Positions 1 through 9,658 are shown, counted from the stretch's first letter. The stretch: 64,000 bases of DNA from Pseudomonadota bacterium (GCA_021843755.1 JAKBWB010000039.1:1-64000); one strand, 5' to 3'. A program made the numbers and translations. Notes: generated by a model not told the origin, from the letters alone.

Positions 1-279
1 GTGTACTTCACCGCGCCGCGCGCGATGCTGACGGTGCTGCTGATGAAGATGCAGGAGAGCGACTTCAGCCACGAGAGCATGCGCGATCTGGTCGGCGAGG
101 TCGCCAACACCATCTCGGGCAACGCGCGGCGCGATTTCGGGCATGACTTCGTCATATCGGTGCCGAGCGTGTTTGCCGGCGAGAAGCCCCAGATTCCACA
201 GCCGCCCGGCGCCCGCGCCTTCGTCATTCCGATCCACTGGCGCAGCCACAGCGCCAAGCTGGTCGTCTCGCTCACCTGA
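1..279 (+). CDS. CheX-like chemotaxis phosphatase domain, C-terminal part (5' end outside window)
   Basis: The reading frame is open from base 1, so the N-terminus lies outside the window; 92 residues remain. The stretch GEVANTISGNARRDFG carries the E-x-x-N signature (here E33 and N36) that CheC/CheX-type phosphatases use to dephosphorylate CheY-P. The flanking sequence also fits CheX: a long helix before the motif and an ending strand with an HWRSHSAKL-type segment. In the family this domain acts in the cytoplasm on a response regulator, either free-standing or fused to a receiver domain. The missing upstream part could therefore carry another domain. No chemotaxis genes are visible downstream; the next gene converges from the other strand. 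Family assignment is good; the partner is unknown. Confidence 0.7.
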   Translation: MYFTAPRAMLTVLLMKMQESDFSHESMRDLVGEVANTISGNARRDFGHDFVISVPSVFAGEKPQIPQPPGARAFVIPIHWRSHSAKLVVSLT

Positions 280-375
280 GCGGCCCGGATCGGTCGCCCC
301 TAAGGGTTCCCCATCGACCGACGGTCGACCCCGAGTCATGAAGCGGGCGGACAGGGTAGTCGGTACCTGGATGTA

Positions 376-398
376 CCCGGCCGCCGCGGCGGGCCGGG
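376..398. terminator. GC-rich hairpin between convergent genes, possible terminator
   Basis: CCCGGCC (376-382) is repeated inverted as GGCCGGG (392-398), with a self-complementary GC core between. It sits between the end of the CheX-like gene and the end of kdpE. No T-run follows on either strand, so factor-independent termination is not shown. Confidence 0.25.
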
Positions 399-406
399 CA
401 ACGCCG

Positions 407-1114
407 CTACCCGCCCGGACTGTCATCGCTGCGCAGCCGGTAACCGAGGCCCGCCTCGGTCACCAGGTAGCGCGGCCGGCGCGGGTCCGGCTCGATCTTG
501 CCGCGCAGGTTCATGATGCACACGCGCAGACCGCGGCTGTCCCCGAGGCGCTCCGGTCCCCACACCTCGCGAATCAGCTGCGCTTGCGTGATGATCGCGC
601 CGAGGTGGCGCGCCAGGCACTCGATCACCCGGTACTCGAGCGGCGTGAGGTGTATCTCGCCGGCCGCGCCGCGGGCCTCGCGCTTCTCCAGATCGATCTG
701 CAGCGGCCCGAGGTTGAGCACGCCCGTCTGCTCCGAGCCGCGTACGTTGCGCCGGAGCGCGGCGCGGACCCGCGCGAGCAGCTCCCCGGCGCTGAACGGC
801 TTGGTGACATAGTCGTCGGCGCCGGCATCCAGCGCGGCGACTTTCTGCTCCTCCTGCGTGCGCGCCGACAGCACGACGATCGGCATCGGCGACCAGGCCC
901 GCACCCGGCGGATGATCGCGATGCCATCGCCGTCGGGCAGCCCCAGATCGATCAGCAGCAGGTCCGGCTTGTGACTGCGGCTCTCGATTTCCGCGCGCAG
1001 CGCCGTGTCGGCCTCGATGACCCGGTAGCCCTCGGCCTCGAGCAATACCGTCAACACGTTGCGGATGGCTGGCTCGTCCTCGACGACCAGCACCTGGTGC
1101 ATCGCTTCGGTCAA
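407..1114 (-). CDS. kdpE: KdpE, response regulator of the K+ uptake operon
   Basis: This 235-residue OmpR/PhoB-type regulator is the usual KdpE length. It has an N-terminal receiver domain with acidic residues near the start (VVEDEPAIRN), the phospho-acceptor in LLLIDLGLPDGDG (about residue 54) and the conserved Lys in DDYVTKPFSAGELLAR. A C-terminal winged-helix DNA-binding domain follows, containing LTPLEYRVIECLARH and a RGLRVCIMNLRGKIE recognition region. Its start codon overlaps the stop of kdpD, so the pair is translationally coupled. In the family, KdpD phosphorylates KdpE under K+ limitation, and KdpE then activates kdpFABC from a T-rich site upstream of the structural genes. A candidate site lies at 8670-8684. 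It is the last gene of the operon. Confidence 0.96.
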   Translation of the reverse strand: MTEAMHQVLVVEDEPAIRNVLTVLLEAEGYRVIEADTALRAEIESRSHKPDLLLIDLGLPDGDGIAIIRRVRAWSPMPIVVLSARTQEEQKVAALDAGADDYVTKPFSAGELLARVRAALRRNVRGSEQTGVLNLGPLQIDLEKREARGAAGEIHLTPLEYRVIECLARHLGAIITQAQLIREVWGPERLGDSRGLRVCIMNLRGKIEPDPRRPRYLVTEAGLGYRLRSDDSPGG

Positions 1115-3813
1115 GCGCGCGGCTCCCGCGCCGGCAACGTGAATTCGAATCGCGCGCCGCCCCCGTCCCGGCGCCGCGCCGAGATCTCCCCGCCATGCGC
1201 CCGCACGATCGCACGGCAGATGGTCAATCCCAGGCCCGCCCCGGCGACCGTGCCCTCGCCGCTGCCGCGCTGGAACTTCTCGAACAGCCGCTCCGGATCG
1301 CCGGCCGGCAGTCCCGGCCCGTCATCCTCGACCAGCACGCGCACCGCGGCCCCCTCGTTGATCGCCGACACCCACGCATGCGTGCCGGGAGGAGTGTATT
1401 TCGCGAGGTTGTCGAAGAGATTGGCGAACAGCTGCGCCACGAAGCCCGCATCGACGTACACCGCCGGCAGATCGGGCGGGATCTTCAGATCCACGGTGTG
1501 ATCCTGCAGCCGTTCCTGGATGCGCTGCAGCCCGGCGCCGGCCAGATCCTCGACGCTCTGCCAATCGCGCATCAGCGGCACTTCGCCGGACTGGAACCGC
1601 ATCAGATCGAGCACATTGGACACGAGCTCGGACATCTCGCGCGCCTTCACCTCGATGGAGGCGGCCAGTTCCCGGCGCTTGCGCGGCTCGAGCGCCTCGC
1701 CGCGCTCGGTGAGCGTACTGGCCGCACCGACCATGACCGCAAGCGGCGTGCGCAGGTCGTGCGAAATCGAGGCGAGCAGCGTGTTGCGCAGGCTCTCGCG
1801 CTCCGCGGCCAGTCTCGATTCCTGGGCGGCATCGGCGAAGCGCGCCCGCTCGAGCGCGAGCCCGATCTGCCCGGCGAAGGTCTGCAGCAGCTGGTTCTGC
1901 TCCGGCAGCAGCACCCGCCGCGGATTCGCCGGCAGCACCGCCAACACTCCCGTCGCGCGCTGCTCGTCACCGAGCGGCACGTACAGCGCGGGTGTCGCCG
2001 GCAGCGTATCCGAGCCCAGGCCGGCGCGCCGGCCATGGTCGTTCACCCACTGCGCCACGGCCAGATCCGCACCGCGCAGCGAATTGTCGGCCGGCTGCCC
2101 GTGCGGGCGATGCAGCTTGCCCGCCGCATCCGGCAACAGCACGACGGCCCGGCAGTCGAACACTTCGGCCACGTGCCGCACGGCCACACGCGCCATGCTC
2201 TCGGTGCCGCGCGTCACCGCGAGCTCGCGGCTCATGGCGTACAACGCGGCGGTACGCCGCTCGCGCGCCCCGGCGACCCGGGTCTGCTGGCGCACGTTGG
2301 CCGTGAGGGTGGAGATCACCAGGCCGATGATGAGCATGGCCGCGAAGGTGATGAAATACTGGAAATCGGCGACCGCGAACGTGAATCGCGGCGGCACGAA
2401 GGAGAAGCAGAACAGCAGCACGTTGAGCACGGCCGTGAGCGCCGAGGGGCCGCGCCCGAGGCGCAGGCCCGCCACCGTGACGCCGAGCAGATAGACCATC
2501 GCGAGATTCGACAGGTCGAAATGCGGATACATCGCGAATGCGACCAGCGTGCACAGGCCGCTCACGCCCGCCGCCCAGCCATACCGCTCCCAGGGAATGT
2601 CGGCCTGGAAGGCACCGGCCGGCAGGTAGGCCGACGGCGCCAGCCGCTTCGTCCGGCCCGCCGGTGCGACCACGATCACATCGAACCCCCGCGCTTGCTT
2701 CACCAGCACGGTCGAGGTGGATGCGCGCGCCCATGCACGCCAGCCACGCCGTTTCGGCGCACCGACCAGAACGCGCGTGACACGGCGCGTCTGTGCGTAC
2801 TCCAGCAGAGCCGCCGCCGCGGACGGTCCGTCCAGGGTCACCGTCTCGGCGCCGAGCGACTCGGCCAACCGCAGCACGTTGATCCTGCGGTTGCGCAATG
2901 TGTCCGACAGACGCAAAAGGGCCGGCGTCTCGACATACACCACCAGCCAGCTGGCCGCGAGGGCATCGGCCAAGCGTTTGCCCGTGCGCACCAGCTGCTC
3001 GGCCTGTTCGTCCGGACCGACCGCCACCAGTAGGCGGTCCCCGGCGATGCGGCCGCGGGCACGGCCGGTGTGCAGGGCGCGGGAGGCGGCCTCCACCCGC
3101 TCCGCCACTCGGCGCAGCGCGATCTCGCGCAGCGCCATCAGGTTCGACTTGCGGAAAAAGCGCTCCGACGCGGCCGCGACGGCGTCGGACAGGTACACCT
3201 TGCCGGCGTGCAGCCGCGCGATCAGATCGTCGGCCGGCAGATCGATCAGCTCGATGTTGTCGGCTTCGTCGAAGACCCGGTCCGGGAGCGTCTCGGTCTG
3301 GCGCACGCCGGTGGTTTGATAGACTAGGTCGTTCAGACTCTCGAGGTGCTGGACGTTGACCGTGGTCCACACGTTGATGCCGGCCACGAGCAGCTCTTCG
3401 ATATCCTGCCAGCGCTTCGGGTGGCGGGGCTGCGGCACGCCGCCGATCAGATTGGAGTGCGCCAGCTCATCGACCAACACGATGGCCGGTCGGCGCGCGA
3501 GCGCCGCATCGAGATCGAATTCCTGGCGCACGATGCCGCGATAGGCGACCGCCAGCGTCGGCAGGCGCTCGAGCCCCTCGGCCAGCTGCTCGGTCTCGAT
3601 ACGGCCGTGGGGTTCGAGATAGCCGATGACCACATCGGTGCCCGCGGCCCGCTCGGAGCGGGCCGCCTGCAGCATGGAGTAGGTCTTGCCGACCCCGGCG
3701 GAGGCGCCGAAAAAGATACGCAACCGCCCCCGGTTGGCCCGCTCTTCCTGGGCTTTGACTTCGGCGAGCAGTTGGTCCGGATCGGGCCTGAGATCGGCGG
3801 TCGGGGCGTTCAC
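1111..3813 (-). CDS. kdpD: KdpD, K+-limitation/turgor sensor histidine kinase
   Basis: The 900-residue length and domain order match KdpD. The N-terminal KdpD domain has the Walker A motif GASAGVGKT (about residue 37) and the conserved DELAHSN segment. A universal-stress-protein-like domain follows. Four closely spaced membrane helices span about residues 400-500, then a GAF-like region. The HisKA dimerisation helix has SISHDLRTPL (phospho-His near residue 683), and the HATPase domain has N, DDGPGLP and GAGLGLTIC boxes. The start is GTG at 3813, giving the typical short N-terminus before PDPDQLLAEVKAQEE. It lies 58 bp after kdpC and overlaps kdpE by four bases. The kinase/phosphatase acts on KdpE at the inner membrane. 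Confidence 0.97.
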   Translation of the reverse strand: MNAPTADLRPDPDQLLAEVKAQEERANRGRLRIFFGASAGVGKTYSMLQAARSERAAGTDVVIGYLEPHGRIETEQLAEGLERLPTLAVAYRGIVRQEFDLDAALARRPAIVLVDELAHSNLIGGVPQPRHPKRWQDIEELLVAGINVWTTVNVQHLESLNDLVYQTTGVRQTETLPDRVFDEADNIELIDLPADDLIARLHAGKVYLSDAVAAASERFFRKSNLMALREIALRRVAERVEAASRALHTGRARGRIAGDRLLVAVGPDEQAEQLVRTGKRLADALAASWLVVYVETPALLRLSDTLRNRRINVLRLAESLGAETVTLDGPSAAAALLEYAQTRRVTRVLVGAPKRRGWRAWARASTSTVLVKQARGFDVIVVAPAGRTKRLAPSAYLPAGAFQADIPWERYGWAAGVSGLCTLVAFAMYPHFDLSNLAMVYLLGVTVAGLRLGRGPSALTAVLNVLLFCFSFVPPRFTFAVADFQYFITFAAMLIIGLVISTLTANVRQQTRVAGARERRTAALYAMSRELAVTRGTESMARVAVRHVAEVFDCRAVVLLPDAAGKLHRPHGQPADNSLRGADLAVAQWVNDHGRRAGLGSDTLPATPALYVPLGDEQRATGVLAVLPANPRRVLLPEQNQLLQTFAGQIGLALERARFADAAQESRLAAERESLRNTLLASISHDLRTPLAVMVGAASTLTERGEALEPRKRRELAASIEVKAREMSELVSNVLDLMRFQSGEVPLMRDWQSVEDLAGAGLQRIQERLQDHTVDLKIPPDLPAVYVDAGFVAQLFANLFDNLAKYTPPGTHAWVSAINEGAAVRVLVEDDGPGLPAGDPERLFEKFQRGSGEGTVAGAGLGLTICRAIVRAHGGEISARRRDGGGARFEFTLPAREPRA

Positions 3814-3871
3814 CCCGCTATTATCCGCCGGGAGATCCGTTTCGCGCGCGCCCTTCGTTCATTCCGCGGAA

Positions 3872-4537
3872 CTATTTGACGGCGGCCGGCCGTTTCAGGG
3901 CATCGAGGGCTAGATTCAGCTCCAGCACGTTCACGCGCGGCTCGCCGAGCAGCCCGAGCCAGGGGTGGTGGGCGTGCGCGGCGATCAGGCCACGCACCGT
4001 GGCGAGGCTCAGATGGCGCGCGCGCGCGATGCGGCCGGCCTGATAGTAGGCGGCCGCGAGACTGATATCCGGATCGAGACCGCTGGCCGAGGCGGTCACC
4101 AGGTCCACGGGGATCGGCGCGGTATTGCCCGGGTCGGCCGCCCGCAAGGCGGCGATGCGGGCCTTGACGGCCTGAATGAGCGCCGGATTCAACGGCCCGA
4201 GATTCGATCCGGTGGAATCCAGGCCATTGTAGGGCTGCGGGGTGGTCGCCGAGGGCCGGCTCCAGAAATAGCCCGCGGAACTGAACGGCTGGCCGATCAG
4301 GCGCGAGCCGATGGGTTTGCCGCCGCGCGTAATCACACTACCACCGGCCTGGGCCGGAAACAGCACCTGCGCAATGCCGGTGATGACGAGCGGATAAATG
4401 ATGCCGGTCAGCACAGTCATCATCAGCAGCAGCACGATCGCAGGGCGCAGTACCGATTTACCCGGTCCCTCCAGGGCCTCGGCCCTACGGGGTCGCGGCG
4501 CCGCCGCGTCGAAAATTGCTCCTGGCAATTCTGTCAT
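3872..4537 (-). CDS. kdpC: KdpC, K+-transporting ATPase subunit C
   Basis: This 221-residue protein has a single N-terminal membrane helix (PAIVLLLMMTVLTGIIYPLV, about residues 32-52). It carries the KdpC hallmarks GGKPIGSRLIGQPF, YFWSRPSAT, YNGLDSTGSNLGP, the PVDLVTASASGLDPDIS motif and a C-terminal VNVLELNLALD. KdpC sits on the periplasmic side of the KdpFABC complex and is thought to raise affinity for K+. The N-terminus is slightly long for the family (about 30 residues before the helix), so a later start is possible. It follows kdpB with an 11-bp gap in the same operon. Confidence 0.95.
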   Translation of the reverse strand: MTELPGAIFDAAAPRPRRAEALEGPGKSVLRPAIVLLLMMTVLTGIIYPLVITGIAQVLFPAQAGGSVITRGGKPIGSRLIGQPFSSAGYFWSRPSATTPQPYNGLDSTGSNLGPLNPALIQAVKARIAALRAADPGNTAPIPVDLVTASASGLDPDISLAAAYYQAGRIARARHLSLATVRGLIAAHAHHPWLGLLGEPRVNVLELNLALDALKRPAAVK

Positions 4538-4548
4538 GGCGTCACCTC

Positions 4549-6612
4549 TCAGGTCAGATGAAGGAAGGTCAGGCCCATGTCGATCAGCTTGATGCCGAGG
4601 AACGGCACGATGATCCCGCCGATGCCGTAGACCAGAAGATTGCGGCGCAGCAACGTCCCGGCGCCGAGCGGCCGGTAGCGCACACCGTTCAGCGCCAGCG
4701 GAATCAGCACCACGATGATGAGCGCATTGAAGATCACCGCCGAGAGGATCGCCGAGAACGGGCTCGTCAGATGCATGATGTTGAGCGCGTTCAGCTGTGG
4801 ATAGGTGGTGGCGAACGCCGCCGGAATGATCGCGAAGTACTTGGCGACATCGTTGGCGATGCTGAAGGTGGTCAGCGCGCCGCGCGTCATGAGCATCTGC
4901 TTGCCGGTTTCCACGACCTCGATCAGCTTGGTCGGATTGGAATCCAGGTCGACCATGTTGCCGGCCTCTTTGGCCGCCTGCGTACCGGTGTTCATCGCCA
5001 CCGCGACGTCGGCCTGCGCAAGCGCCGGCGCGTCGTTGGTGCCGTCGCCGGTCATCGCCACCAGCCGCCCTTCGGCCTGCTGGGCGCGGATGAGCTTGAG
5101 CTTCGCCTCCGGAGTCGCCTCCGCGAGGAAGTCATCGACACCGGCCTCGGCGGCGATCGCCGCAGCGGTCAGAGGATTGTCGCCGGTGATCATGACGGTC
5201 TTGATGCCCATGCGGCGCAGCTCGCCGAAACGCTCCTTGATGCCGCCCTTGACGATGTCCTTCAACTCGATGACCCCGAGCACCCGCGGGCCGTCGCTCA
5301 CCAGCAGCGGCGTACTCCCCCGCCGTGCGACCCCTTTCACGGTCTCGAGCATCGCCTGCGGAAACTCCTGTCCGAGCGACTCGACGTGCTTGCGGATCGC
5401 GTCCGCCGCACCCTTGCGGATCTGGCGCCCGCTGATGTCGACGCCGCTCATGCGCGTGTGCGCGGAGAAGGGCACGAACGTTCCATGCAGCGCGGTAAGA
5501 TCCCGCTCGCGCAGCTTGAAGCGCTGCTTGGCCAGCACGACGATGCTGCGCCCTTCCGGCGTCTCATCGGCGAGCGAGGCAAGCTGGGCGGCGCTGGCCA
5601 GCTCCTCCTCGGTCACGCCCTCGACCGGAATGAACGCCGCGGCCTGCCGGTTGCCCAGCGTGATCGTGCCGGTCTTGTCGAGCAGCAGCACGTCAACGTC
5701 GCCCGCCGCCTCGACCGCGCGGCCCGAGGTCGCGATCACGTTGGCCTGCATCATGCGGCTCATGCCCGCCACCCCGATCGCCGACAGCAGACCGCCGATG
5801 GTGGTTGGAATCAAGCACACCAGGAGCGAGATGAGCGCGGTGAGCGTGACGGGGGTGCCGAGCTTGGTGACCGCGACGCTGTAGAGCGAATACGGCAGCA
5901 GCGTCGCGGTGACGAACAGGAACACCAGCGTGAGCGCCACGAGCAGGATGGTGAGCGCGATCTCATTGGGGGTCTTCTGCCGCTTGGCGGACTCCACCAT
6001 GGCGATCATGCGGTCGATGAAGGTCTCGCCCGGGTTGACCGAGATGCGCACCACGATCCAGTCCGAGAGTACGCGCGTGCCGCCGGTGACCGAGGAGAAA
6101 TCCCCGCCGGACTCGCGGATGACGGGCGCGGATTCCCCGGTGATCGCGCTCTCATCCACCGAGGCGGCCCCTTCGATGACCTCTCCGTCGCCGGGAATGA
6201 AATCGCCCGTCTCCACCAGGACGACATCGCCCTTGCGCAGCCGGTCCGCCCGCACCCGCGTCACCCGCGTGCGGTCGGCGGGATCGGCAAGCCGCTTGGC
6301 TTCCACGGTCTGCTTCAGGCCCTTCAGGCTCGCCGCCTGCGCCTTGCTGCGCCCCTCGGCGAGCGCCTCGGCGAAATTCGCGAACAGGACCGTGAACCAC
6401 AGCCAGATCGCGACGCCGAAGATGAACCACGCCGGCGCCTCCCCGTGCCCAAACAGCGCCTGGATCCACAGGCCCGTGGTCAGGATGCTGCCGAGATACA
6501 CCACGAACATCACCGGATTGCGCCATTGCACGCGCGGATCGAGCTTGCGCAGGGCATCGCGCAGCGCCGGCCCGAGCAGCGAGCGGTCGAACATGGAAAG
6601 CTTGCGGCGCAT
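4549..6612 (-). CDS. kdpB: KdpB, catalytic P-type ATPase subunit of the K+ pump
   Basis: This 687-residue P-type ATPase has all the catalytic motifs. These are the actuator motif ITGESAPV, the phosphorylation motif [13 protein letters not shown] (Asp near residue 310), the nucleotide-binding segment with [10 protein letters not shown], and the hinge motifs [10 protein letters not shown] and [34 protein letters not shown] helices are placed as in KdpB, including the helix region with [16 protein letters not shown]. The protein hydrolyses ATP in the cytoplasm to drive K+ delivered through KdpA. The start ATG lies just after the kdpA stop, so the two are tightly coupled. Nothing looks degenerate. 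Confidence 0.98.
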   Translation of the reverse strand: MRRKLSMFDRSLLGPALRDALRKLDPRVQWRNPVMFVVYLGSILTTGLWIQALFGHGEAPAWFIFGVAIWLWFTVLFANFAEALAEGRSKAQAASLKGLKQTVEAKRLADPADRTRVTRVRADRLRKGDVVLVETGDFIPGDGEVIEGAASVDESAITGESAPVIRESGGDFSSVTGGTRVLSDWIVVRISVNPGETFIDRMIAMVESAKRQKTPNEIALTILLVALTLVFLFVTATLLPYSLYSVAVTKLGTPVTLTALISLLVCLIPTTIGGLLSAIGVAGMSRMMQANVIATSGRAVEAAGDVDVLLLDKTGTITLGNRQAAAFIPVEGVTEEELASAAQLASLADETPEGRSIVVLAKQRFKLRERDLTALHGTFVPFSAHTRMSGVDISGRQIRKGAADAIRKHVESLGQEFPQAMLETVKGVARRGSTPLLVSDGPRVLGVIELKDIVKGGIKERFGELRRMGIKTVMITGDNPLTAAAIAAEAGVDDFLAEATPEAKLKLIRAQQAEGRLVAMTGDGTNDAPALAQADVAVAMNTGTQAAKEAGNMVDLDSNPTKLIEVVETGKQMLMTRGALTTFSIANDVAKYFAIIPAAFATTYPQLNALNIMHLTSPFSAILSAVIFNALIIVVLIPLALNGVRYRPLGAGTLLRRNLLVYGIGGIIVPFLGIKLIDMGLTFLHLT

Positions 6613-6613
6613 G

Positions 6614-8419
6614 TCAGCGACTCCAGAGCATCAGGTGCTCGACAATGGGACCCAGAGCGAGCGCCGGAATGAAATTCAACACCCCCACCAGCAGCACCGT
6701 GCCGATCAGCAGGGCGATGAACGTCGGGCCGTAAGTGGGCATGGTGCCGACCGAGACGGGTACGCGCTTCTTCGCGGCGAGGGAGCCCGCGATCGCCAGC
6801 ACCGCGATGATCGGCCAGTACCGGCCGATCCAGATCACCAGGCCGAGCGCAATATTGTAAAAGCGCGTATCGGCGCTGATTCCGGCGAACGCGCTGCCGT
6901 TGTTGTTGGCTGCCGAGGTGAAGGCGTAGAGGATCTCGGAGAACCCGTGTGCGCCGGGATTGAGCGGGCCGGCCTGCCCGGCCGAAACGCTCACGGCAAC
7001 GGCCGTGCCCACCAGCACCAGGATCGGCGTGACCAGAATCGCGATCGAGCTCATCTTCATCTCGAATGACTCGATCTTCTTGCCCAGATACTCCGGTGTG
7101 CGCCCGATCATCAGCCCCGCGATGAAGACCCCGACGATCGCGAAGATCAGCATCGAGTACAGGCCGGCGCCCACGCCGCCGAAGACCACCTCGCCCAGCA
7201 TCATGTCGAACAGGGTGACCATGCCGCCGAGCGGCATGTACGAATCGTACATCGAGTTGGCGGCACCGGTGGAGGTGGCGGTGGCGAGCGTCCCGAACAG
7301 CGTCGAGCCGTCGATGCCGAAGCGCACCTCCTTGCCCTCCATGTTGCCCCCGCTTTGCAGGCTGCTCGCGGTCTGATTCACGCCGAGGGCGGTGAGGCGC
7401 GGATTGCCGAGCTGCTCGGAGTGATTGCACAGCGCATAGAGCGGCACGAACAGGATGATCATGGCGGCCAGCACCGCCCATCCCTGCCGGGTATCGCCCA
7501 CTATGTGACCGAAAGTGTAGGTGAGCGCGGCGGGTATCAGGATGATCGCCAACATCTCGATCAGGTTGGTCAGCGCGTCCGGGTTCTCGTACGGGTGGGC
7601 GGAGTTGGCGTTGAAGAAGCCCCCGCCGTTGGTGCCGAGCTCCTTGATCGCCTCCTGCGAGGCGACCGGCCCCATCGGCAGCGTCTGCTCGTCGGTGGTC
7701 ACGGTCTGCATGACCGGCGTGCCGGCGGCGTTGGTGACGGGATTGCCCGCGGCGTTCACCTTCTGCTGCTGATAGGTGACCGGCTGCAGCAGCGACACGG
7801 TCTTGTTGGGGCTGAAGTTCTGGATCACCCCCTGGCTGACGAGCGCGACCGCGATCAGCGCGGCAATCGGCAGCAGCACGTAGAGCGTCACGCGCGTGAG
7901 GTCCACCCAGAAGTTGCCGATGGTCTTGGCGCTGTGGCGGGCGAGTCCGCGGATCAGCGCCACCGCCACCACGATGCCCGTGGCCGCGGACATGAAGTTC
8001 TGCACGGCAAGACCGGCCATCTGGGTGAAATAGCCCATGGTGGTCTCGGGCGTGTAGCTCTGCCAGTTCGTGTTGGTAACGAAGCTGAGCGCCGTGTTGA
8101 ACGCGGAGTTCGGCGGCGGTCCGGGAAGATGCTGCGGGTTGAGCGGCAGGTAGAATTGCAGCCGCTGCAGCGCGTACAGCAGCAGCGCTCCGAGGACGTT
8201 GAACACGAGCAGTGCGACGGCGTAGCGCTTCCAGCCGGTCTCGACGGCCGGATCGACCCCGCACAGCCGGTAGATCAACCGCTCGAGCGCGCCGCCGACG
8301 CGCACCGGCCAGACGGGCACGCCCTCCATGACGTTGGCCATGTACAGGCCAAAGGGCTTCACGCACAGCAGCGCAAGGGCGAGGAACAGGGCGAGCAGCC
8401 CCCAGGACTGTGCGGTCAT
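6614..8419 (-). CDS. kdpA: KdpA, K+-binding and translocating subunit
   Basis: This polytopic 601-residue protein is of the Trk/Ktr/HKT-like superfamily. Recognisable KdpA segments include [81 protein letters not shown] and [14 protein letters not shown], which hold the selectivity-filter glycines. It is longer than E. coli KdpA (557 residues). The extra length is mostly a polar insert around residues 205-250 ([18 protein letters not shown] and neighbours) in a periplasmic loop before the first filter region. Its ATG overlaps the kdpF stop (ATGA). Confidence 0.97.
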   Translation of the reverse strand: MTAQSWGLLALFLALALLCVKPFGLYMANVMEGVPVWPVRVGGALERLIYRLCGVDPAVETGWKRYAVALLVFNVLGALLLYALQRLQFYLPLNPQHLPGPPPNSAFNTALSFVTNTNWQSYTPETTMGYFTQMAGLAVQNFMSAATGIVVAVALIRGLARHSAKTIGNFWVDLTRVTLYVLLPIAALIAVALVSQGVIQNFSPNKTVSLLQPVTYQQQKVNAAGNPVTNAAGTPVMQTVTTDEQTLPMGPVASQEAIKELGTNGGGFFNANSAHPYENPDALTNLIEMLAIILIPAALTYTFGHIVGDTRQGWAVLAAMIILFVPLYALCNHSEQLGNPRLTALGVNQTASSLQSGGNMEGKEVRFGIDGSTLFGTLATATSTGAANSMYDSYMPLGGMVTLFDMMLGEVVFGGVGAGLYSMLIFAIVGVFIAGLMIGRTPEYLGKKIESFEMKMSSIAILVTPILVLVGTAVAVSVSAGQAGPLNPGAHGFSEILYAFTSAANNNGSAFAGISADTRFYNIALGLVIWIGRYWPIIAVLAIAGSLAAKKRVPVSVGTMPTYGPTFIALLIGTVLLVGVLNFIPALALGPIVEHLMLWSR

Positions 8420-8508
8420 CAGAACTTCTCCGGCTTGAACAGGGCGTAGAGGAGGTAGCCGGTCAGGCCGAGCGCCAGCAGACCGCAGATCACATAAGCG
8501 ACACTCAT
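8419..8508 (-). CDS. kdpF: KdpF, 29-residue single-helix Kdp subunit
   Basis: The short frame encodes MSVAYVICGLLALGLTGYLL followed by YALFKPEKF. This is a single hydrophobic helix with the conserved C-terminal Leu-Phe/Arg-x-Glu-x-Phe-type end seen in KdpF peptides. KdpF binds KdpA lipid-side and stabilises the complex. Its start overlaps the stop of the 30-codon peptide upstream (ATGA at 8505-8508), and its own stop overlaps the kdpA start. Size, position and sequence all agree. Confidence 0.93.
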   Translation of the reverse strand: MSVAYVICGLLALGLTGYLLYALFKPEKF

Positions 8509-8597
8509 CCGCCCTCTCCCAGGCGCGAGATCGCCCAGATGATCGCGTGGGTCACCGCATACAGGGCGGCGATGAGCAGGATGTAGACGATATCCAT
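8505..8597 (-). CDS. Unassigned 30-residue membrane peptide at the head of the kdp operon
   Basis: Reading the minus strand from an ATG at 8597 gives MDIVYILLIAALYAVTHAII followed by WAISRLGEGG and a TGA. The stop overlaps the kdpF ATG as ATGA. The peptide is one hydrophobic helix with a positively charged C-terminal edge, similar in size to KdpF but not the same sequence. A purine-rich GGGAGAG sits 5-11 bases before the start as a good ribosome site. The ATGA coupling to kdpF, which is in turn ATGA-coupled to kdpA, argues that it is translated as the first cistron. I do not know a named function. It could be a second small Kdp subunit or a translational leader. Seen directly: frame, overlap, ribosome site. 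Inferred: expression and membrane location. Confidence 0.7.
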   Translation of the reverse strand: MDIVYILLIAALYAVTHAIIWAISRLGEGG

Positions 8598-8669
8598 CCG
8601 AGTCTCTCCCGTACACCGCTCCATGGGAGCGAACAAGGCCGCGAACGCTACCGCGCGGGCTGTGAGCAT

Positions 8670-8684
8670 CGGGTTAAAAAAAGT
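8670..8684 (-). promoter_or_regulatory. T-tract resembling the KdpE operator
   Basis: On the minus strand, 73-87 bases ahead of the first kdp cistron, the sequence reads ACTTTTTTTAACCCG. The E. coli kdpFABC operator contains a nearly identical ACTTTTTTTACACCCCG core. A run of seven T is unusual in this GC-rich DNA. Inferred role: KdpE-P binding and activation of the operon. Confidence 0.55.
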
Positions 8685-8714
8685 GCCGCCCTGGTCTCGG
8701 TGCGGCGCCTGACG

Positions 8715-8728
8715 GAGAATGTATTCTC
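8715..8728. promoter_or_regulatory. Perfect 6-2-6 palindrome in the kdp/ldcA divergent region
   Basis: GAGAAT-GT-ATTCTC lies 25 bp upstream of the LD-carboxypeptidase start and beyond the kdp T-tract. Its symmetry and AT content suggest a dimeric regulator site. No regulator can be named from the sequence. Confidence 0.35.
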
Positions 8729-8752
8729 GTCACTTACGCCACGACTCAGCCC

Positions 8753-9658
8753 ATGCCCCAATCGCCCTGCCGCCCTTATCCCGCCGTGCGCCCCGGGGAC
8801 CGCGTCGCCGTCGTCGCGCCCTCGGGCCCGTTCGAGCGGGCGGCTTTCGATGCGGGCCTCGCGTCGGTCTCGAGTCGCTATCACGTCGAGTTCGACCCGG
8901 GAATCCTGGCTCGGCGGCGCTATCTGGCCGGCGATGATGCGCGCCGGTTGACCGAGTTCGCCGCAGCGCTCGCCGACCCGCAGATCAAGGCGGTCTTCTG
9001 TGCGCGCGGCGGCTACGGCGCGATGCGCCTGCTGCGCGAGCTCGAGGGTGCTCCCATCACCCCAAAAGCCGTGGTCGGCTTCTCGGACATCGTCGCGTTG
9101 CATGCCGTGCTGGGACGCGCAGGTCATGTCACCGTTCACGGCCCTGTGCTCACGCAGCTCGGCGCTCTGCCCCCGGCGACCCACGAGCGCCTGTTCGCGC
9201 TGCTCGAGTCGCCCCGGCCGGCCGAGCCCCTGCACGGCGGCATGACGTTCGTCGGCGGCATCGCTGAGGGCCCGCTCATCGGCGGAAATCTCGTGACGCT
9301 GACGGCATTGCTCGGCACACCGTACGCACCGTGTTTCGACGGCGCGGTACTGCTGCTGGAAGAGATCGGAGAGCGCCCTTACCGGCTCGACCGCATGTGG
9401 ACGCACCTCACGCTGGCGGGGGTATTCCGCCGGATACGCGGCATCGTGCTCGGCTCCTTCACCCGGTGCGAGGAGCGCGACGCGGATTTCACGAGTACCG
9501 ATGTCCTGCGGGACCTGGCGAGCGCCACGGGGCTGCCGTGCGCGGCGGGCTTCCCGATCGGCCACGGCGAACTCAACGAGCCGGTGCCCCTGGGGGTGCG
9601 CGTTCGGCTCGACGCGTCCGAGCGCAGCCTGAGGTTTCTGGGGAGCGCGGCATGCTGA
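8753..9658 (+). CDS. LD-carboxypeptidase (peptidase family S66, LdcA/MccF-like)
   Basis: This 301-residue protein has the S66 layout. It starts with RPGDRVAVVAPSGPFE, then CARGGYGAMRLL, the nucleophile motif GFSDIVALHA (Ser near 110), GGNLVTLTALLGTPY, LLLEEIGERPYRLDRM (Glu near 202) and GFPIGHGELNEPVPLG (His near 270). These give the Ser-Glu-His triad. LdcA enzymes trim the terminal D-Ala from muropeptide tetrapeptides in peptidoglycan recycling; MccF relatives hydrolyse microcin C-type acyl-peptide bonds. No signal peptide is visible, so cytoplasmic action is expected. No microcin genes are nearby, which favours the recycling role. It starts 155 bp from the divergent kdp operon with no strong ribosome site. 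Confidence 0.88.
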   Translation: MPQSPCRPYPAVRPGDRVAVVAPSGPFERAAFDAGLASVSSRYHVEFDPGILARRRYLAGDDARRLTEFAAALADPQIKAVFCARGGYGAMRLLRELEGAPITPKAVVGFSDIVALHAVLGRAGHVTVHGPVLTQLGALPPATHERLFALLESPRPAEPLHGGMTFVGGIAEGPLIGGNLVTLTALLGTPYAPCFDGAVLLLEEIGERPYRLDRMWTHLTLAGVFRRIRGIVLGSFTRCEERDADFTSTDVLRDLASATGLPCAAGFPIGHGELNEPVPLGVRVRLDASERSLRFLGSAAC

